Assembly (NCBI GenBank): GCA_020249145.1
Contig: JADCGF010000011.1
Span: 1-64,000, forward strand
Direction: 5' to 3'
DNA: 64,000 bases
Source: Roseomonas sp.
GTDB taxonomy: Bacteria > Pseudomonadota > Alphaproteobacteria > Acetobacterales > Acetobacteraceae
This document shows positions 16,989 through 25,300 of this stretch, in pieces; the first letter of the stretch is position 1, and each line of letters starts with the position of its first letter. Under the pieces are notes generated by a model, which was not told the origin of the DNA, did not search any database, and worked only from the letters and a program-made list of their open reading frames with translations. Made by a program: the position numbers and the translations under genes.

Positions 16989-18293
16989 CTATCGTGCCAA
17001 AAGCCATTCTGGCAGGCCGGTTACCAGCGTCACGGGGAAAAGCGTAATCAGCACCACGGTCAGCACCAGCATCAGGAAGAAGGGTAGTGATGCCCAGGCA
17101 ATTTCTGTCTGCTCCTTCCCGGTCATTGTCTGCATGACAAAAAGATTGAAGCCGAGCGGTGGGGTGATTTCGGCAATTTCCACCAGCAGCACGATAAAGA
17201 TGCCAAACCACACAAGATCAAACCCGGCGGTCTGCACCATGGGCACAACGATGGAGGTTGTCAGCACAATCATCGAAACACCATCCAGCGCCGTGCCCAG
17301 GATCAGGTACACCACGGTCAGAATGGCGATAATGCCTAAGGGGCCGAGATTGAGTGCTTCCACGCCAGCGGCCAGCGCGGAGGGAATACCGGTCAGCGCC
17401 ATCGCCTTGGTCAGGAAGGCAGCACCTGCCAGGATGAACATGATCATGCAGGAAAGCCGCGTGGCGCCCATCAGGCTTTCCTTGAAGCTCTGCCAGGTAA
17501 GCGTCCGCGTGACGGCCGCAAGAATAAGCGATCCAAGCACCCCGAACGCCGCTGCTTCGGTGGCAGTCGCCCAGCCGATAAACATGGTCCCGATCACGGC
17601 GATGATCAGAATGGTGCAGGGAATCAATTGCGCGCTGGCGCGCATTTTTTCCCGGAAGCTCAGCGCGGGTTCCTTGGCTGGCTGCTTATCCGGGTTCAGC
17701 ATGGCCCAAATGGCGATATAGGCGCTGAACAGCACCATCACGAGAATGCCGGGGATCATGCCGGCGATGAAAACGCGCACAATAGAAACCTCGGCCGCTA
17801 CCGCATAAACCACCATGATGATGGAAGGCGGGATCATGATGCCGAGTGTGCCTGCCGTCGCCAGGCTGCCAATCGCGACGCCCTCATCATAACCACGGCG
17901 GCGCAATTCCGGCAGCGCAATCTTGGAAACCGTGGCGCAAGTCGCCGCCGATGATCCCGAAACAGAACCGAAAATGCCGCAGGCCAGGATATTCACATGC
18001 AAAAGCCGCCCGGGCAGCCAGCGTACCCAGGGTGAAAGCCCGTTGAACAATTCCTCGGATAATTTGGTACGGAACAGGATTTCACCCATCCAGACAAACA
18101 TCGGCAGCGCTGCCAGGGTCCAGGAGCCTGTCGATTCCCACATGGAACTTGCCAGGAACAGCCCAGGCTGAGGATGCACCGCCATCATGGCGATATAGCC
18201 AACCACGGCGAGGCTCATGGGGATCCAAAGACCCATGCCAAGCAGAACGCACAGCAGGATCAGCAGCAGCAGGGCAAAGCTCAATAATTCCAT
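16989..18293 (-). CDS. TRAP transporter large permease subunit (DctM-type)
   Basis: 434 residues, about 12 membrane segments, with the family blocks IFGSVSGSSAATCATVSKIALPEL, GTLGIMIPPSI and TPPLGFNLFV. DctM forms the Na+-driven transport channel of TRAP systems, taking solute from a periplasmic binding protein. It follows the small permease by 3 bases and is the last gene of a four-gene minus-strand set: two binding proteins, DctQ, DctM. Solute is unknown, most likely an organic acid. Confidence 0.95.
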   Translation of the reverse strand: MELLSFALLLLILLCVLLGMGLWIPMSLAVVGYIAMMAVHPQPGLFLASSMWESTGSWTLAALPMFVWMGEILFRTKLSEELFNGLSPWVRWLPGRLLHVNILACGIFGSVSGSSAATCATVSKIALPELRRRGYDEGVAIGSLATAGTLGIMIPPSIIMVVYAVAAEVSIVRVFIAGMIPGILVMVLFSAYIAIWAMLNPDKQPAKEPALSFREKMRASAQLIPCTILIIAVIGTMFIGWATATEAAAFGVLGSLILAAVTRTLTWQSFKESLMGATRLSCMIMFILAGAAFLTKAMALTGIPSALAAGVEALNLGPLGIIAILTVVYLILGTALDGVSMIVLTTSIVVPMVQTAGFDLVWFGIFIVLLVEIAEITPPLGFNLFVMQTMTGKEQTEIAWASLPFFLMLVLTVVLITLFPVTLVTGLPEWLLAR

Positions 18294-18296
18294 GGC

Positions 18297-18839
18297 TCAA
18301 ACCTCCGCCGAGAAATCGCCGCGCGCGGCACGGTCTGCCGCCGCCGCGACATAGGCGGGGACTTCGCCCACCAGAACGCGGATCAGTTCATCAACAATCG
18401 CGATCAGCAAAATGCCCGCGCCAATGGGCATGGCCAGTTTCGGGACCCATAAGGGAAAGGCGACCGTGCCTTGCGCTACTTCTTCGATCTCCAGGGAGAA
18501 CAGCACATCATTCAGCGTGAACCAGACAATCGTGCCAACGGCAATCGCCGCCATCAGAAGGACGATAATCTCCGCGAGGCGCCGGGCGCGTGGCGCGAGC
18601 TTGTCAATGGCGAGGCCAACCCTGATCAGCTCACCATTCTTGAAGGTGCGCGCCAGCGCGAAGAAGGTGGTCGCAACGCAAAGATAGGCGCTCAGGTCAT
18701 CCGCGCCGGCGAATTGGATATTCATCTCACGCAGGGCAACTTGGGCCATCATGACAAGAAAAATCGAGAGCAGGGAAAGCGCGGCCAACCCTGCTGAGAT
18801 GTCGTAAAGGCCATTAAGTGCCCGGCGCAAGAATGGCAT
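18297..18839 (-). CDS. TRAP transporter small permease subunit (DctQ-type)
   Basis: 180 residues with four hydrophobic segments (about 15-37, 50-70, 92-112, 135-157), as in DctQ. The segment ADDLSAYLCVATTFFALARTF, near residues 40-60, matches the usual DctQ pattern. It pairs with the large subunit to form the membrane complex. Only 5 bases separate it from the upstream binding-protein gene and 3 from the large permease, so the set is co-transcribed. Confidence 0.92.
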   Translation of the reverse strand: MPFLRRALNGLYDISAGLAALSLLSIFLVMMAQVALREMNIQFAGADDLSAYLCVATTFFALARTFKNGELIRVGLAIDKLAPRARRLAEIIVLLMAAIAVGTIVWFTLNDVLFSLEIEEVAQGTVAFPLWVPKLAMPIGAGILLIAIVDELIRVLVGEVPAYVAAAADRAARGDFSAEV

Positions 18840-18844
18840 GCGTT

Positions 18845-19822
18845 TCAGGCCCGATAGGCGGCAAGAAGCCTCGCGCCATCCTCACCAGCGCGCGTGGCCC
18901 ATTCCTGCGCGATGGTTTGGCTGATGCGCGACAAGCCTTCCATCACTGATGGCGTCGGCTGCATGACCTGCATGCCGCGCGCGGCCAAGGTGGCCTGTGC
19001 CGCATCGCGCGCTTCCGCACTCAAGGCCCAGCCGCGATCCTCGGCGCGCTTGGCGGCTTCGCGCATGGCGGTCTGCTGCGCTGCCGGCATGGCTTCAAAG
19101 GCGCGGCGCTGGACGAAGATCACGTTATGGGTGCGGGTGAAGCCAATGGGCGTGAAGATTTTCGCGAAATCCCAGGCAGCGCTATCCACGCCCGTCGCCG
19201 CGCTGGTGACCATGGAATTCACCACACCGGTCGCGAAGGCTTGCGGCACTTCCGCCGCCTGCACCAGGGTTGGCGTCGCGCCCAACAGCGTGGCGAAGCG
19301 ATTGGTCATGGCGTTGAAGGTGCGCATGCGCGACCCGCGCAGCACTTCCAGGCTTTCCACCGGCACGTTGGTATAGAAGCCCGAAGGCGGCCAGGGCACG
19401 CTGTAGAGCACGCTAAGCCCCTGCCTTTGGAAACGCGCTTCGATATAGGGGCGGGACAATGTGGCCAGCTTGCGCGCCTGCTCATCAGTCCAGGCAAGCT
19501 GAGGGATGCTATCCACTTCGAAGAAGGGATCATCATTGCCATAGGCGGAAAGCAGGATCTCGCCGATCTGCACCTGCCCCTGTTGCACGCCGCGCTTGAT
19601 CTGCGGCATCGGCAAAAGGCTGCCGTTCGAATGCAGCTGCGCATCAATGCCGGTTTGCGCCTTCACCTCATCCAGAAAGCCTCGGATATTGCGGGTGTGA
19701 AAATTGCCATCCGGATAGGCGGTGGCAACCTGCCAGCGCGCCTGCGCCGCTGCTTCGCGAATAGCCAGCGGCGCCAGGATGAAAGGCGCAGCAAGAATGT
19801 TGCGGCGTGACAGATTCTTCAT
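18845..19822 (-). CDS. TRAP transporter solute-binding protein (DctP-type), second of a tandem pair
   Basis: 325 residues. The N-terminal export signal (SRRNILAAPFILAPL... to AAAQA) may be Tat-type because of the RR pair. The DctP fold follows: WQVATAYPDGNFHTRNI, GVQQGQVQIGEIL and the ligand-clamp region RMRTFNAM. It delivers solute to the DctQM pair directly downstream. It closely resembles the upstream DctP (19960-20946), for example in the long shared stretch near LHSNGSLLPMPQIKRG, showing a local duplication. Confidence 0.92.
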   Translation of the reverse strand: MKNLSRRNILAAPFILAPLAIREAAAQARWQVATAYPDGNFHTRNIRGFLDEVKAQTGIDAQLHSNGSLLPMPQIKRGVQQGQVQIGEILLSAYGNDDPFFEVDSIPQLAWTDEQARKLATLSRPYIEARFQRQGLSVLYSVPWPPSGFYTNVPVESLEVLRGSRMRTFNAMTNRFATLLGATPTLVQAAEVPQAFATGVVNSMVTSAATGVDSAAWDFAKIFTPIGFTRTHNVIFVQRRAFEAMPAAQQTAMREAAKRAEDRGWALSAEARDAAQATLAARGMQVMQPTPSVMEGLSRISQTIAQEWATRAGEDGARLLAAYRA

Positions 19823-19881
19823 GAAAGCCCCCTGTTTTAAATAAATTGAGCGTTAATACTCGCACCACAGCGGAAATAGAC

Positions 19882-19912
19882 AAGGGGGGCAGGCATGCGC
19901 CCCACCCCCCTT
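19882..19912 (-). terminator. Stem-loop between the two tandem TRAP binding-protein genes
   Basis: AAGGGGGG (19882-19889) pairs with CCCCCCTT (19905-19912) around a partly paired 15-base centre. It lies in the 137-base gap after the first binding-protein gene. There is no U-run on the minus strand, so it is better read as an mRNA-stabilising or partial attenuation hairpin than a strong terminator. Confidence 0.4.
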
Positions 19913-19959
19913 TGGCCGTTCAGCGATCAATTTGCAGGCAGGGATTGCCCCCGCGGCAA

Positions 19960-20946
19960 TCAGCGCGCGGCGAGATAGGCTTCAATCAACCTCTTGCCAT
20001 CCTCGCCCGCGCGTTCGATCCATTCCTGGGTCATTTGCTGGCTCACGCGGCGCAAATCGCCCAGCAATTGCTCGCTCGGTTGCAGCACCTGCATCCCGCG
20101 CTGGCCGAGTGTCGCTTCGGACTGGGTTTGGGAATCGCGGCTGAGTTCATAGCCCCGCGCTTCGGCGCGGGCAGAGGCTTCCATCAGCGCAGTCCGCACA
20201 TCTGCCGGCAGACCTTCCAGCGCGCGGCGCGATACAAAGACGGCATTCTTGGTCATGGAAAAGCCGAGCGGCGTGAAAACCTTGGCGTAATCCCAGGCAG
20301 AGGTATCAACGCCTGTAGCGGCGGAGGTGATTTGCGCACTCACAATGCCGGTGGCGAAGGCCTGCGCCAATTCAGCCGCCTGCACCAAGGTTGGGTTGGC
20401 ACCGATGATGGTCGCGAAACGATTGGTCATTGGGCTGAAGGTGCGGAAGCGCTGACCGCGCAATTGCTCCAGGCTGGTCACGGGCTGCTGCGCGTAAAGC
20501 CCGGCAGCCGGCCAGGGCACCATATACAGCAGGCTCAGGCCCTGACGTGCCAGCCGCGCTTCGATGAAGGGCTTTTGCAGATCGGCGAGTTTCTTGGCCT
20601 CGGCCAGATTTGTCACCAATTGCGGAATGGCGTCAGCGTCAAAGAACACATCTTCATTGGCATAGGCCGTCAGCAAAATCTCGCCAAGCTGCACCTGGCC
20701 CTGCTGCACGCCGCGCTTGATCTGCGGCATCGGCAAAAGGCTGCCATTGGAATGAAGCTGGATCGAAAGCCGTCCGCCCGTTGCCTGTTCGATTTCCTGA
20801 ATGAAGGTGCGGATATTGCGCGTGTGCAAATTGCCATCCGCATAGGGGGTGGCCATCTGCCAGCGCGTCTGCGCCTGGCCCAGGCTTGGAGAAAGGGCGG
20901 CCAGGCCAGCGGCCCCGGCCAGGAACTGGCGACGATGAAGCTTCAT
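19960..20946 (-). CDS. TRAP transporter solute-binding protein (DctP-type), first of a tandem pair
   Basis: 328 residues with a hydrophobic signal (RRQFLAGAAGLAALSPSLGQAQ, possibly Tat-type). The DctP fold includes WQMATPYADGNLHTRNI, QGQVQLGEILLTAY and RGQRFRTFSPMTNRF. It heads the TRAP gene set, and the paralogue downstream shares most of its N-terminal lobe. Two binding proteins with one DctQM could widen substrate range. The tail REKQ-poor C-terminus and lengths agree, so neither copy looks decayed. Confidence 0.92.
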   Translation of the reverse strand: MKLHRRQFLAGAAGLAALSPSLGQAQTRWQMATPYADGNLHTRNIRTFIQEIEQATGGRLSIQLHSNGSLLPMPQIKRGVQQGQVQLGEILLTAYANEDVFFDADAIPQLVTNLAEAKKLADLQKPFIEARLARQGLSLLYMVPWPAAGLYAQQPVTSLEQLRGQRFRTFSPMTNRFATIIGANPTLVQAAELAQAFATGIVSAQITSAATGVDTSAWDYAKVFTPLGFSMTKNAVFVSRRALEGLPADVRTALMEASARAEARGYELSRDSQTQSEATLGQRGMQVLQPSEQLLGDLRRVSQQMTQEWIERAGEDGKRLIEAYLAAR

Positions 20947-20989
20947 GAGTTTCTTCCTTCTTCTGCCCGGCCCGGCCCCCGCCCGGCTT

Positions 20990-21256
20990 TCAAAGCGGGT
21001 AATCGCGTACCGGATCCACGCCAGATTGCGTCAGAAAATGGCGAATAGCTACTACCTCATCCTTCGAGAGGCTGTGCTGGGTATTGTGGAAGGCATGGGC
21101 ATGGCTGCCGAGCTTAACGGCCAAGTGGCCGGATCCGTTATGGGACACCTCGGCACCGAGTTCCTCAAACACTGCCTCCACGGCCTTGGGGTCAATATTG
21201 GCGCTGACGGGGTGGGAGAAGATGGCGTGCAATACCTTGCGGTGACGATGGTTCAT
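20990..21256 (-). CDS. HicA-like small protein (orphan, no HicB)
   Basis: 88 residues from the ATG at 21256, which has GGAAGG about 10 bases upstream; the in-frame ATG 13 codons earlier lacks a good site. The layout (N-terminal helix HRKVLHAIF, GAEV, then GSGHLAVKL and a C-terminal helix ending FLTQSGV) resembles the HicA mRNA-interferase fold, in which a histidine after the glycine-rich turn is catalytic. No HicB antitoxin adjoins. Conserved relatives in alphaproteobacteria are usually annotated HicA-like or hypothetical, so toxin activity is doubtful. It lies between the TRAP set and the exporter; a perfect FNR-type box is 65 bases upstream. Confidence 0.75.
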   Translation of the reverse strand: MNHRHRKVLHAIFSHPVSANIDPKAVEAVFEELGAEVSHNGSGHLAVKLGSHAHAFHNTQHSLSKDEVVAIRHFLTQSGVDPVRDYPL

Positions 21257-21320
21257 GGCTGATGTGCCTTCCGGATGGGGTTGTGATGCGCCCATCCTGC
21301 CGAACCATCACGCAACTGCC

Positions 21321-21334
21321 TTGATCATGATCAA
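21321..21334 (-). promoter_or_regulatory. Perfect FNR/FixK-type box upstream of the HicA-like gene
   Basis: TTGATCATGATCAA matches the FNR/FixK/Anr consensus TTGAT-N4-ATCAA at all ten fixed positions. Its centre (21327.5) is about 71 bases before the start codon at 21256. A transcription start 41.5 bases away, the class II activator spacing, would fall near 21286 and leave a 30-base leader containing the ribosome site. A weak -10-like CAGGAT sits at the right distance. The box overlaps the last codons of the upstream exporter gene, so chance is not excluded. Confidence 0.55.
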
Positions 21335-23091
21335 GTGCTGGTGGAACCGGTAAGCTGCGTCCTTACCAGTTCAGCAAAATGCCCGCCTTGGGCCACCAAT
21401 TCCTTGAAGCCGCCGCGTTCGGCGATTTCCCCGCCGGCAAAAACCAGGATTTCATCCGCATCGCGCACGGTGGAAAGCCGATGCGCGATGATGAAGGTGG
21501 TGCGCCCTGCCATCAGCGCCGCCAACGCCTTTTGCACCCGTGCTTCAGTGGCAGCATCCAGCGCGCTGGTCGCCTCATCCAAAATCAGCACCGGCGGGTC
21601 CTTCAACAGCGCGCGCGCAATCGCCAGGCGCTGGCGCTGCCCGCCAGAAAGCGAACTGCCACGCTCACCAATCATCGTGTCATAGCCATGGGGTTGGCGC
21701 TGGATGAAATCATGCGCTTCCGCCAAGCGGCAGGCATGTTCCAAATCCTCCTGCGAGGCATCCGGGCGGCCAACCAATAGGTTTTCACGAATGGTGCGGT
21801 TGAACAGCATGCTTTCCTGGAACACGACGCCGATATTGCGGCGCAGGCTTTCCAGCGACACGTCGCGCAAATCATGCCCATCCAGCGTCACGCGCCCTTC
21901 CTTCGGGTCCCATAGCCGCTGCAACAGTGCCATGGCGGTGGATTTGCCCGCGCCCGTCGGCCCCACCAGCGCAATGGTCTTGCCGGGTGCCGCCGCGAAA
22001 TTCACATGGCTGAAAATTGGCTGCCCGCCCGGATAGGCGAAGGCAACATCTTCAAACGCCACTTCCCCTTTCGCGCGAGGAATATCAATCGCATTCGGCT
22101 TTTCCGGCACGGTTGTGCGCGCATCCAGCACCGAAAACATCTCGGACAATGAAGGCATCAGCAGCACCAGCCGGGACGCAAAGCCCACCGCGCCTTCAAG
22201 CTTGCCGATCAGCATGGTGGCGAAGCCCATGAAGGACACAATCTCCCCCACCGTCGCTTGGCCGCGCAGATGCAACCAGGTGCCCAGCATGAAGATCATG
22301 ATCACGCAAATGGTGGAAGCGGCTGAGGTCATCACAGACACAACCGCCCACCAATTCAAGACCGGGAATTGATGCGTGATCACCTGTCGGATGATGTCGC
22401 TGAAAAGCCGCGCTTCACTGGAAAGCCGCGTGAAGGATTGCACCACCATCACATTGGAAAGCGCATCCTGTGCGTTGCCGGCCAATTGCGTATGGAGCGC
22501 TTCCACCTGCCGCTGCGCGTTTTCCGTCCGACGAATGACAAAAGCGGCGAGGGCGCCGAAAATCACCACAAGCCCGATCAGCAGTAATCCCAAACGCCAA
22601 TTCAGGATAAGCGTGAGCGGCAGCAGCACAATCGCAGAAATGAAGGTGATCAGATGTTCGCGAAAGAAGGAAAGCCAAAGGCCGAACAGATTATCGGAAC
22701 CCACCAGCATGATTTTCATCAGCCGGCCCGATTGCGTATCCCCATGGAAGGATAGCGGCAGGGACAGGACATGCTGGAAATAATCATGCATGACCTTGAG
22801 CCGATTGCGATGCGCCATGCGGTCTGCGAACAGCGCGACCGTAACATTGGCGCCAATCGCCGAAAGCCCAACGGCCCCCCAGATGATCAGCAGTGCCAGC
22901 GCTTCCGCCCAAACGGCGGATTCCTGCATCCGGTCGGACCGGGCAAGCAGGTCAATCACCCGCCCAAACAGCACCGGTTCCAGGAATTGCAGCCCGGCAA
23001 TGGCGAGCGCCGCCAAGGCAAGCCCAATCGCGATAGCGCGATCCGCGGCCAGCAGCCTGAGCACCCTTCCATAAAGCCGCAAAAACTCCAT
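21331..23091 (-). CDS. NdvA/ChvA-like glucan ABC exporter (fused permease and ATPase)
   Basis: 586 residues from the ATG at 23091, matching the length of cyclic beta-1,2-glucan exporters; an upstream in-frame start at 23205 would add unrelated sequence. Residues 1-310 are a six-segment exporter domain (MEFLRLYGRVLRLL start, LSLPLSFHGDTQSGRLMKIM). The ATPase follows with Walker A GPTGAGKST at 377-385, the signature SGGQRQR and LILDEATSALD. The domain order and N-terminus resemble NdvA, which exports cyclic glucans to the periplasm. No glucan synthase (NdvB) is nearby, so a lipid or other substrate is possible. Confidence 0.85.
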   Translation of the reverse strand: MEFLRLYGRVLRLLAADRAIAIGLALAALAIAGLQFLEPVLFGRVIDLLARSDRMQESAVWAEALALLIIWGAVGLSAIGANVTVALFADRMAHRNRLKVMHDYFQHVLSLPLSFHGDTQSGRLMKIMLVGSDNLFGLWLSFFREHLITFISAIVLLPLTLILNWRLGLLLIGLVVIFGALAAFVIRRTENAQRQVEALHTQLAGNAQDALSNVMVVQSFTRLSSEARLFSDIIRQVITHQFPVLNWWAVVSVMTSAASTICVIMIFMLGTWLHLRGQATVGEIVSFMGFATMLIGKLEGAVGFASRLVLLMPSLSEMFSVLDARTTVPEKPNAIDIPRAKGEVAFEDVAFAYPGGQPIFSHVNFAAAPGKTIALVGPTGAGKSTAMALLQRLWDPKEGRVTLDGHDLRDVSLESLRRNIGVVFQESMLFNRTIRENLLVGRPDASQEDLEHACRLAEAHDFIQRQPHGYDTMIGERGSSLSGGQRQRLAIARALLKDPPVLILDEATSALDAATEARVQKALAALMAGRTTFIIAHRLSTVRDADEILVFAGGEIAERGGFKELVAQGGHFAELVRTQLTGSTST

Positions 23092-23225
23092 TGCCCCCGC
23101 CGCCCCTATGTTGCGTCGATCATAGGCGACGAATCGCCCAAACTGAAACCCGGGCAGCAAGGTTGATCTGGCGAGGTTCACGGGCCACCTTGATTGGTAA
23201 CGCACTAATCGGGAGGCTAAACACC

Positions 23226-24212
23226 ATGATCACCCGCCGCAGCTTAGGCGCCCTGACCATAGGGGCCGGCTTGCCACTGCCCGCCTTGGCGCAGGGGCTG
23301 TCCAACCGTGCTATTCGCCTGGTCATCCCCTTTACCCCTGCCGGGACCACGGATTTGGTCGGGCGGGTCACGGCTGAGCGCCTTTCGGCCCGGCTTGGCC
23401 AGCAGGTGGTTGTGGATAACCGCCCCGGCGCTTCGGGCAATGTCGGCGGGGAATTCGTCGCGCGGTCGGAACTGGATGGCCATACGCTGCTGCTGACCAC
23501 CATCGGCACGGGGGCGATCAATTTCGCCGTGTTCGGCAACCGCATGCCCTTCAAGCCTGAGGATCTGGCCGCCGTTGGCCTGATGTGCCGCGTACCGAAT
23601 GTGCTGATGGCAGCGAACCGGATGCCAATCCGCACGCTGGCCGATATGGTGCGTGAAGCGAAGGCCAAGCCCGGTGGGCTGAATTACGGCACGGCGGGCA
23701 TCGCCACTTCCCCCCATGTGGTGATTGAACAAATCCGCCTGGCGCAGGGCATCCAGATCACCCATGTGCCCTTCCGCGGTTCCGCCCCCATGCTGACGGA
23801 AATGGTGGCCGAGCGGATTGAGTTGGGGATGGACAACATCCCCTCGGCACTCACCTTCATTCGTGAAGGGAAAATCCGTGCCATTGGCGTGACGGGGGCA
23901 CAGCGCAGCGCCGTGCTGCCGGATGTGCCGACCATTGCTGAGCAAGGCATGCCGGGTTTTGAGGCGACCGCCTGGTTCGGTGTGCTAGCGCCGGGCGCCA
24001 CCCCCGCGCCGATCATCGCGCGGCTCGGCGCTGAATTGGATGCGATCGGCAAGGAAGCCGATTTCCGCGCCCGCATCGCGGCCTTTGGCGCTGAGCCACC
24101 GCGGCTCACGCCCGATGGCGGTTCAAGTCCTGAAAGCTTTGCGGCTTTCATGCGCACGGAAGTCACCCGTTGGCCCGATGTGGTCCGCCAAGCCGATATT
24201 CGTGTGGAATAA
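23226..24212 (+). CDS. TctC/Bug-family tripartite tricarboxylate transporter binding protein (tandem copy 1)
   Basis: 328 residues from the ATG at 23226, which has GGGAGG 8 bases upstream; a longer in-frame ORF begins in non-homologous sequence. The export signal (ITRRSLGALTIGAGLPLPALAQG) is followed by the Bug fold: IRLVIPFTPAGTTD, the loop ENRPGASGNVGGE-type region, LNYGTAG, VPFRGSAPML, DNIPSAL and LPDVPTIAEQG. These periplasmic proteins bind carboxylates and other small molecules. No TctA/TctB permease is linked. It is 10 bases before a close paralogue. Confidence 0.92.
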   Translation: MITRRSLGALTIGAGLPLPALAQGLSNRAIRLVIPFTPAGTTDLVGRVTAERLSARLGQQVVVDNRPGASGNVGGEFVARSELDGHTLLLTTIGTGAINFAVFGNRMPFKPEDLAAVGLMCRVPNVLMAANRMPIRTLADMVREAKAKPGGLNYGTAGIATSPHVVIEQIRLAQGIQITHVPFRGSAPMLTEMVAERIELGMDNIPSALTFIREGKIRAIGVTGAQRSAVLPDVPTIAEQGMPGFEATAWFGVLAPGATPAPIIARLGAELDAIGKEADFRARIAAFGAEPPRLTPDGGSSPESFAAFMRTEVTRWPDVVRQADIRVE

Positions 24213-24222
24213 GGAAACAATT

Positions 24223-25230
24223 ATGACCAAGACAAACACCCTGCTTGGGCGCCGTATCATCCTGGCCGGCATGGCCGGCGCGCTCGCCGCACCCGGCATC
24301 GCCCGCGCCCAGGCTTTCCCAACCCGCCCTTTGCGGCTGGTTATTCCCTTCCCGCCCGCCGGCACCACGGATATCTCCGGGCGCATCCTGGCCGAGCGTC
24401 TTTCCGCGCGGCTTGGTCAGCCGATCATTGTGGAAAACCGCGCCGGCGCCACCGGTAATCTGGGCGCCGAGATGGTCGTCCGGTCGGAACCCGATGGCTA
24501 TACGCTCGTGATGTGCACCATCTCCACCGCCGCGATCAATTACTCGCTCTGGGGTGCGCGGATGACCTTTAGGCCAGAGGATTTGGCGGCAGTTGGCCTC
24601 GCGATCCGGGTGCCGAATGTGATCTTCGTCACCGCCAATTCGCCCTATCGCAGCGTGAGTGACCTGATCGCGGGGGCGAAGGCCAATCCTGGCAGGCTCA
24701 ATTATGGCAGCAGCGGTTCGGGCGGTTCGCCGCATATGACCATGGAAATGTTCAAGCTGCGCAGTGGCACGGATATCATGCATGTGCCCTTCCGTGGAGC
24801 GGGGCCGATGTTGGTGGAGGTGGTGGCAGGTCGGCTCGAATCCGGGTGCGACAATATGCCAAGCTGCATAGGCCATATCCGCGATGGGCGGCTGCGCGCC
24901 TTGGCGGTGACCAGCAATGTGCGGGCAGCCGCGCTGCCGGATGTACCGACGCTGGCCGAAGCCGGCATTCGCGATTTTGAAGCGACCGCCTGGTTCGGCG
25001 TTCAGGCGCCCGCGCGCACGCCACGCCCGATCATCGAAAGGCTGGGGGCGGAGATTGATGCGGTCACGCGCGACCCTGCCTATATCGCGCGTATCGCCGA
25101 ATTGGGCGGCGCCCCGCCCGCGCTAACGCCCGCCGGCGGCACCAGCCCCGAGACCTTTGAGGCCTTCATCCGCAGCGAAATCACCAAATGGGCCGAGGTG
25201 GTCAGGGTTTCCGGCGCCACGGTGGATTGA
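24223..25230 (+). CDS. TctC/Bug-family binding protein (tandem copy 2)
   Basis: 335 residues from the ATG at 24223, with AAGGAAA upstream. The export signal ends at ARAQA. The Bug fold shows LRLVIPFPPAGTTDISGR, SARLGQPIIVENRAGATGN, LNYGSSGSGGSPH, VPFRGAGPMLVEV and LPDVPTLAEAGI. It shares long blocks with copy 1 (for example PEDLAAVGL and RVPNV), so the pair arose by tandem duplication. The two are probably co-transcribed, and a peptide-binding protein gene follows after 70 bases. Confidence 0.92.
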   Translation: MTKTNTLLGRRIILAGMAGALAAPGIARAQAFPTRPLRLVIPFPPAGTTDISGRILAERLSARLGQPIIVENRAGATGNLGAEMVVRSEPDGYTLVMCTISTAAINYSLWGARMTFRPEDLAAVGLAIRVPNVIFVTANSPYRSVSDLIAGAKANPGRLNYGSSGSGGSPHMTMEMFKLRSGTDIMHVPFRGAGPMLVEVVAGRLESGCDNMPSCIGHIRDGRLRALAVTSNVRAAALPDVPTLAEAGIRDFEATAWFGVQAPARTPRPIIERLGAEIDAVTRDPAYIARIAELGGAPPALTPAGGTSPETFEAFIRSEITKWAEVVRVSGATVD

Positions 25231-25300
25231 TGGTTTTTGGCGCTTGCGGGCGCCCAGTGCTTGTCTTTAGTCTTCACTTTTAACGCAGGGAGCAATTGAG

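Noticed and set aside
20990..21256. A complete HicAB toxin-antitoxin module
   Set aside because: Only the HicA-like gene is present. Neither flank encodes a HicB-like antitoxin: one is the TRAP binding protein and the other the exporter.
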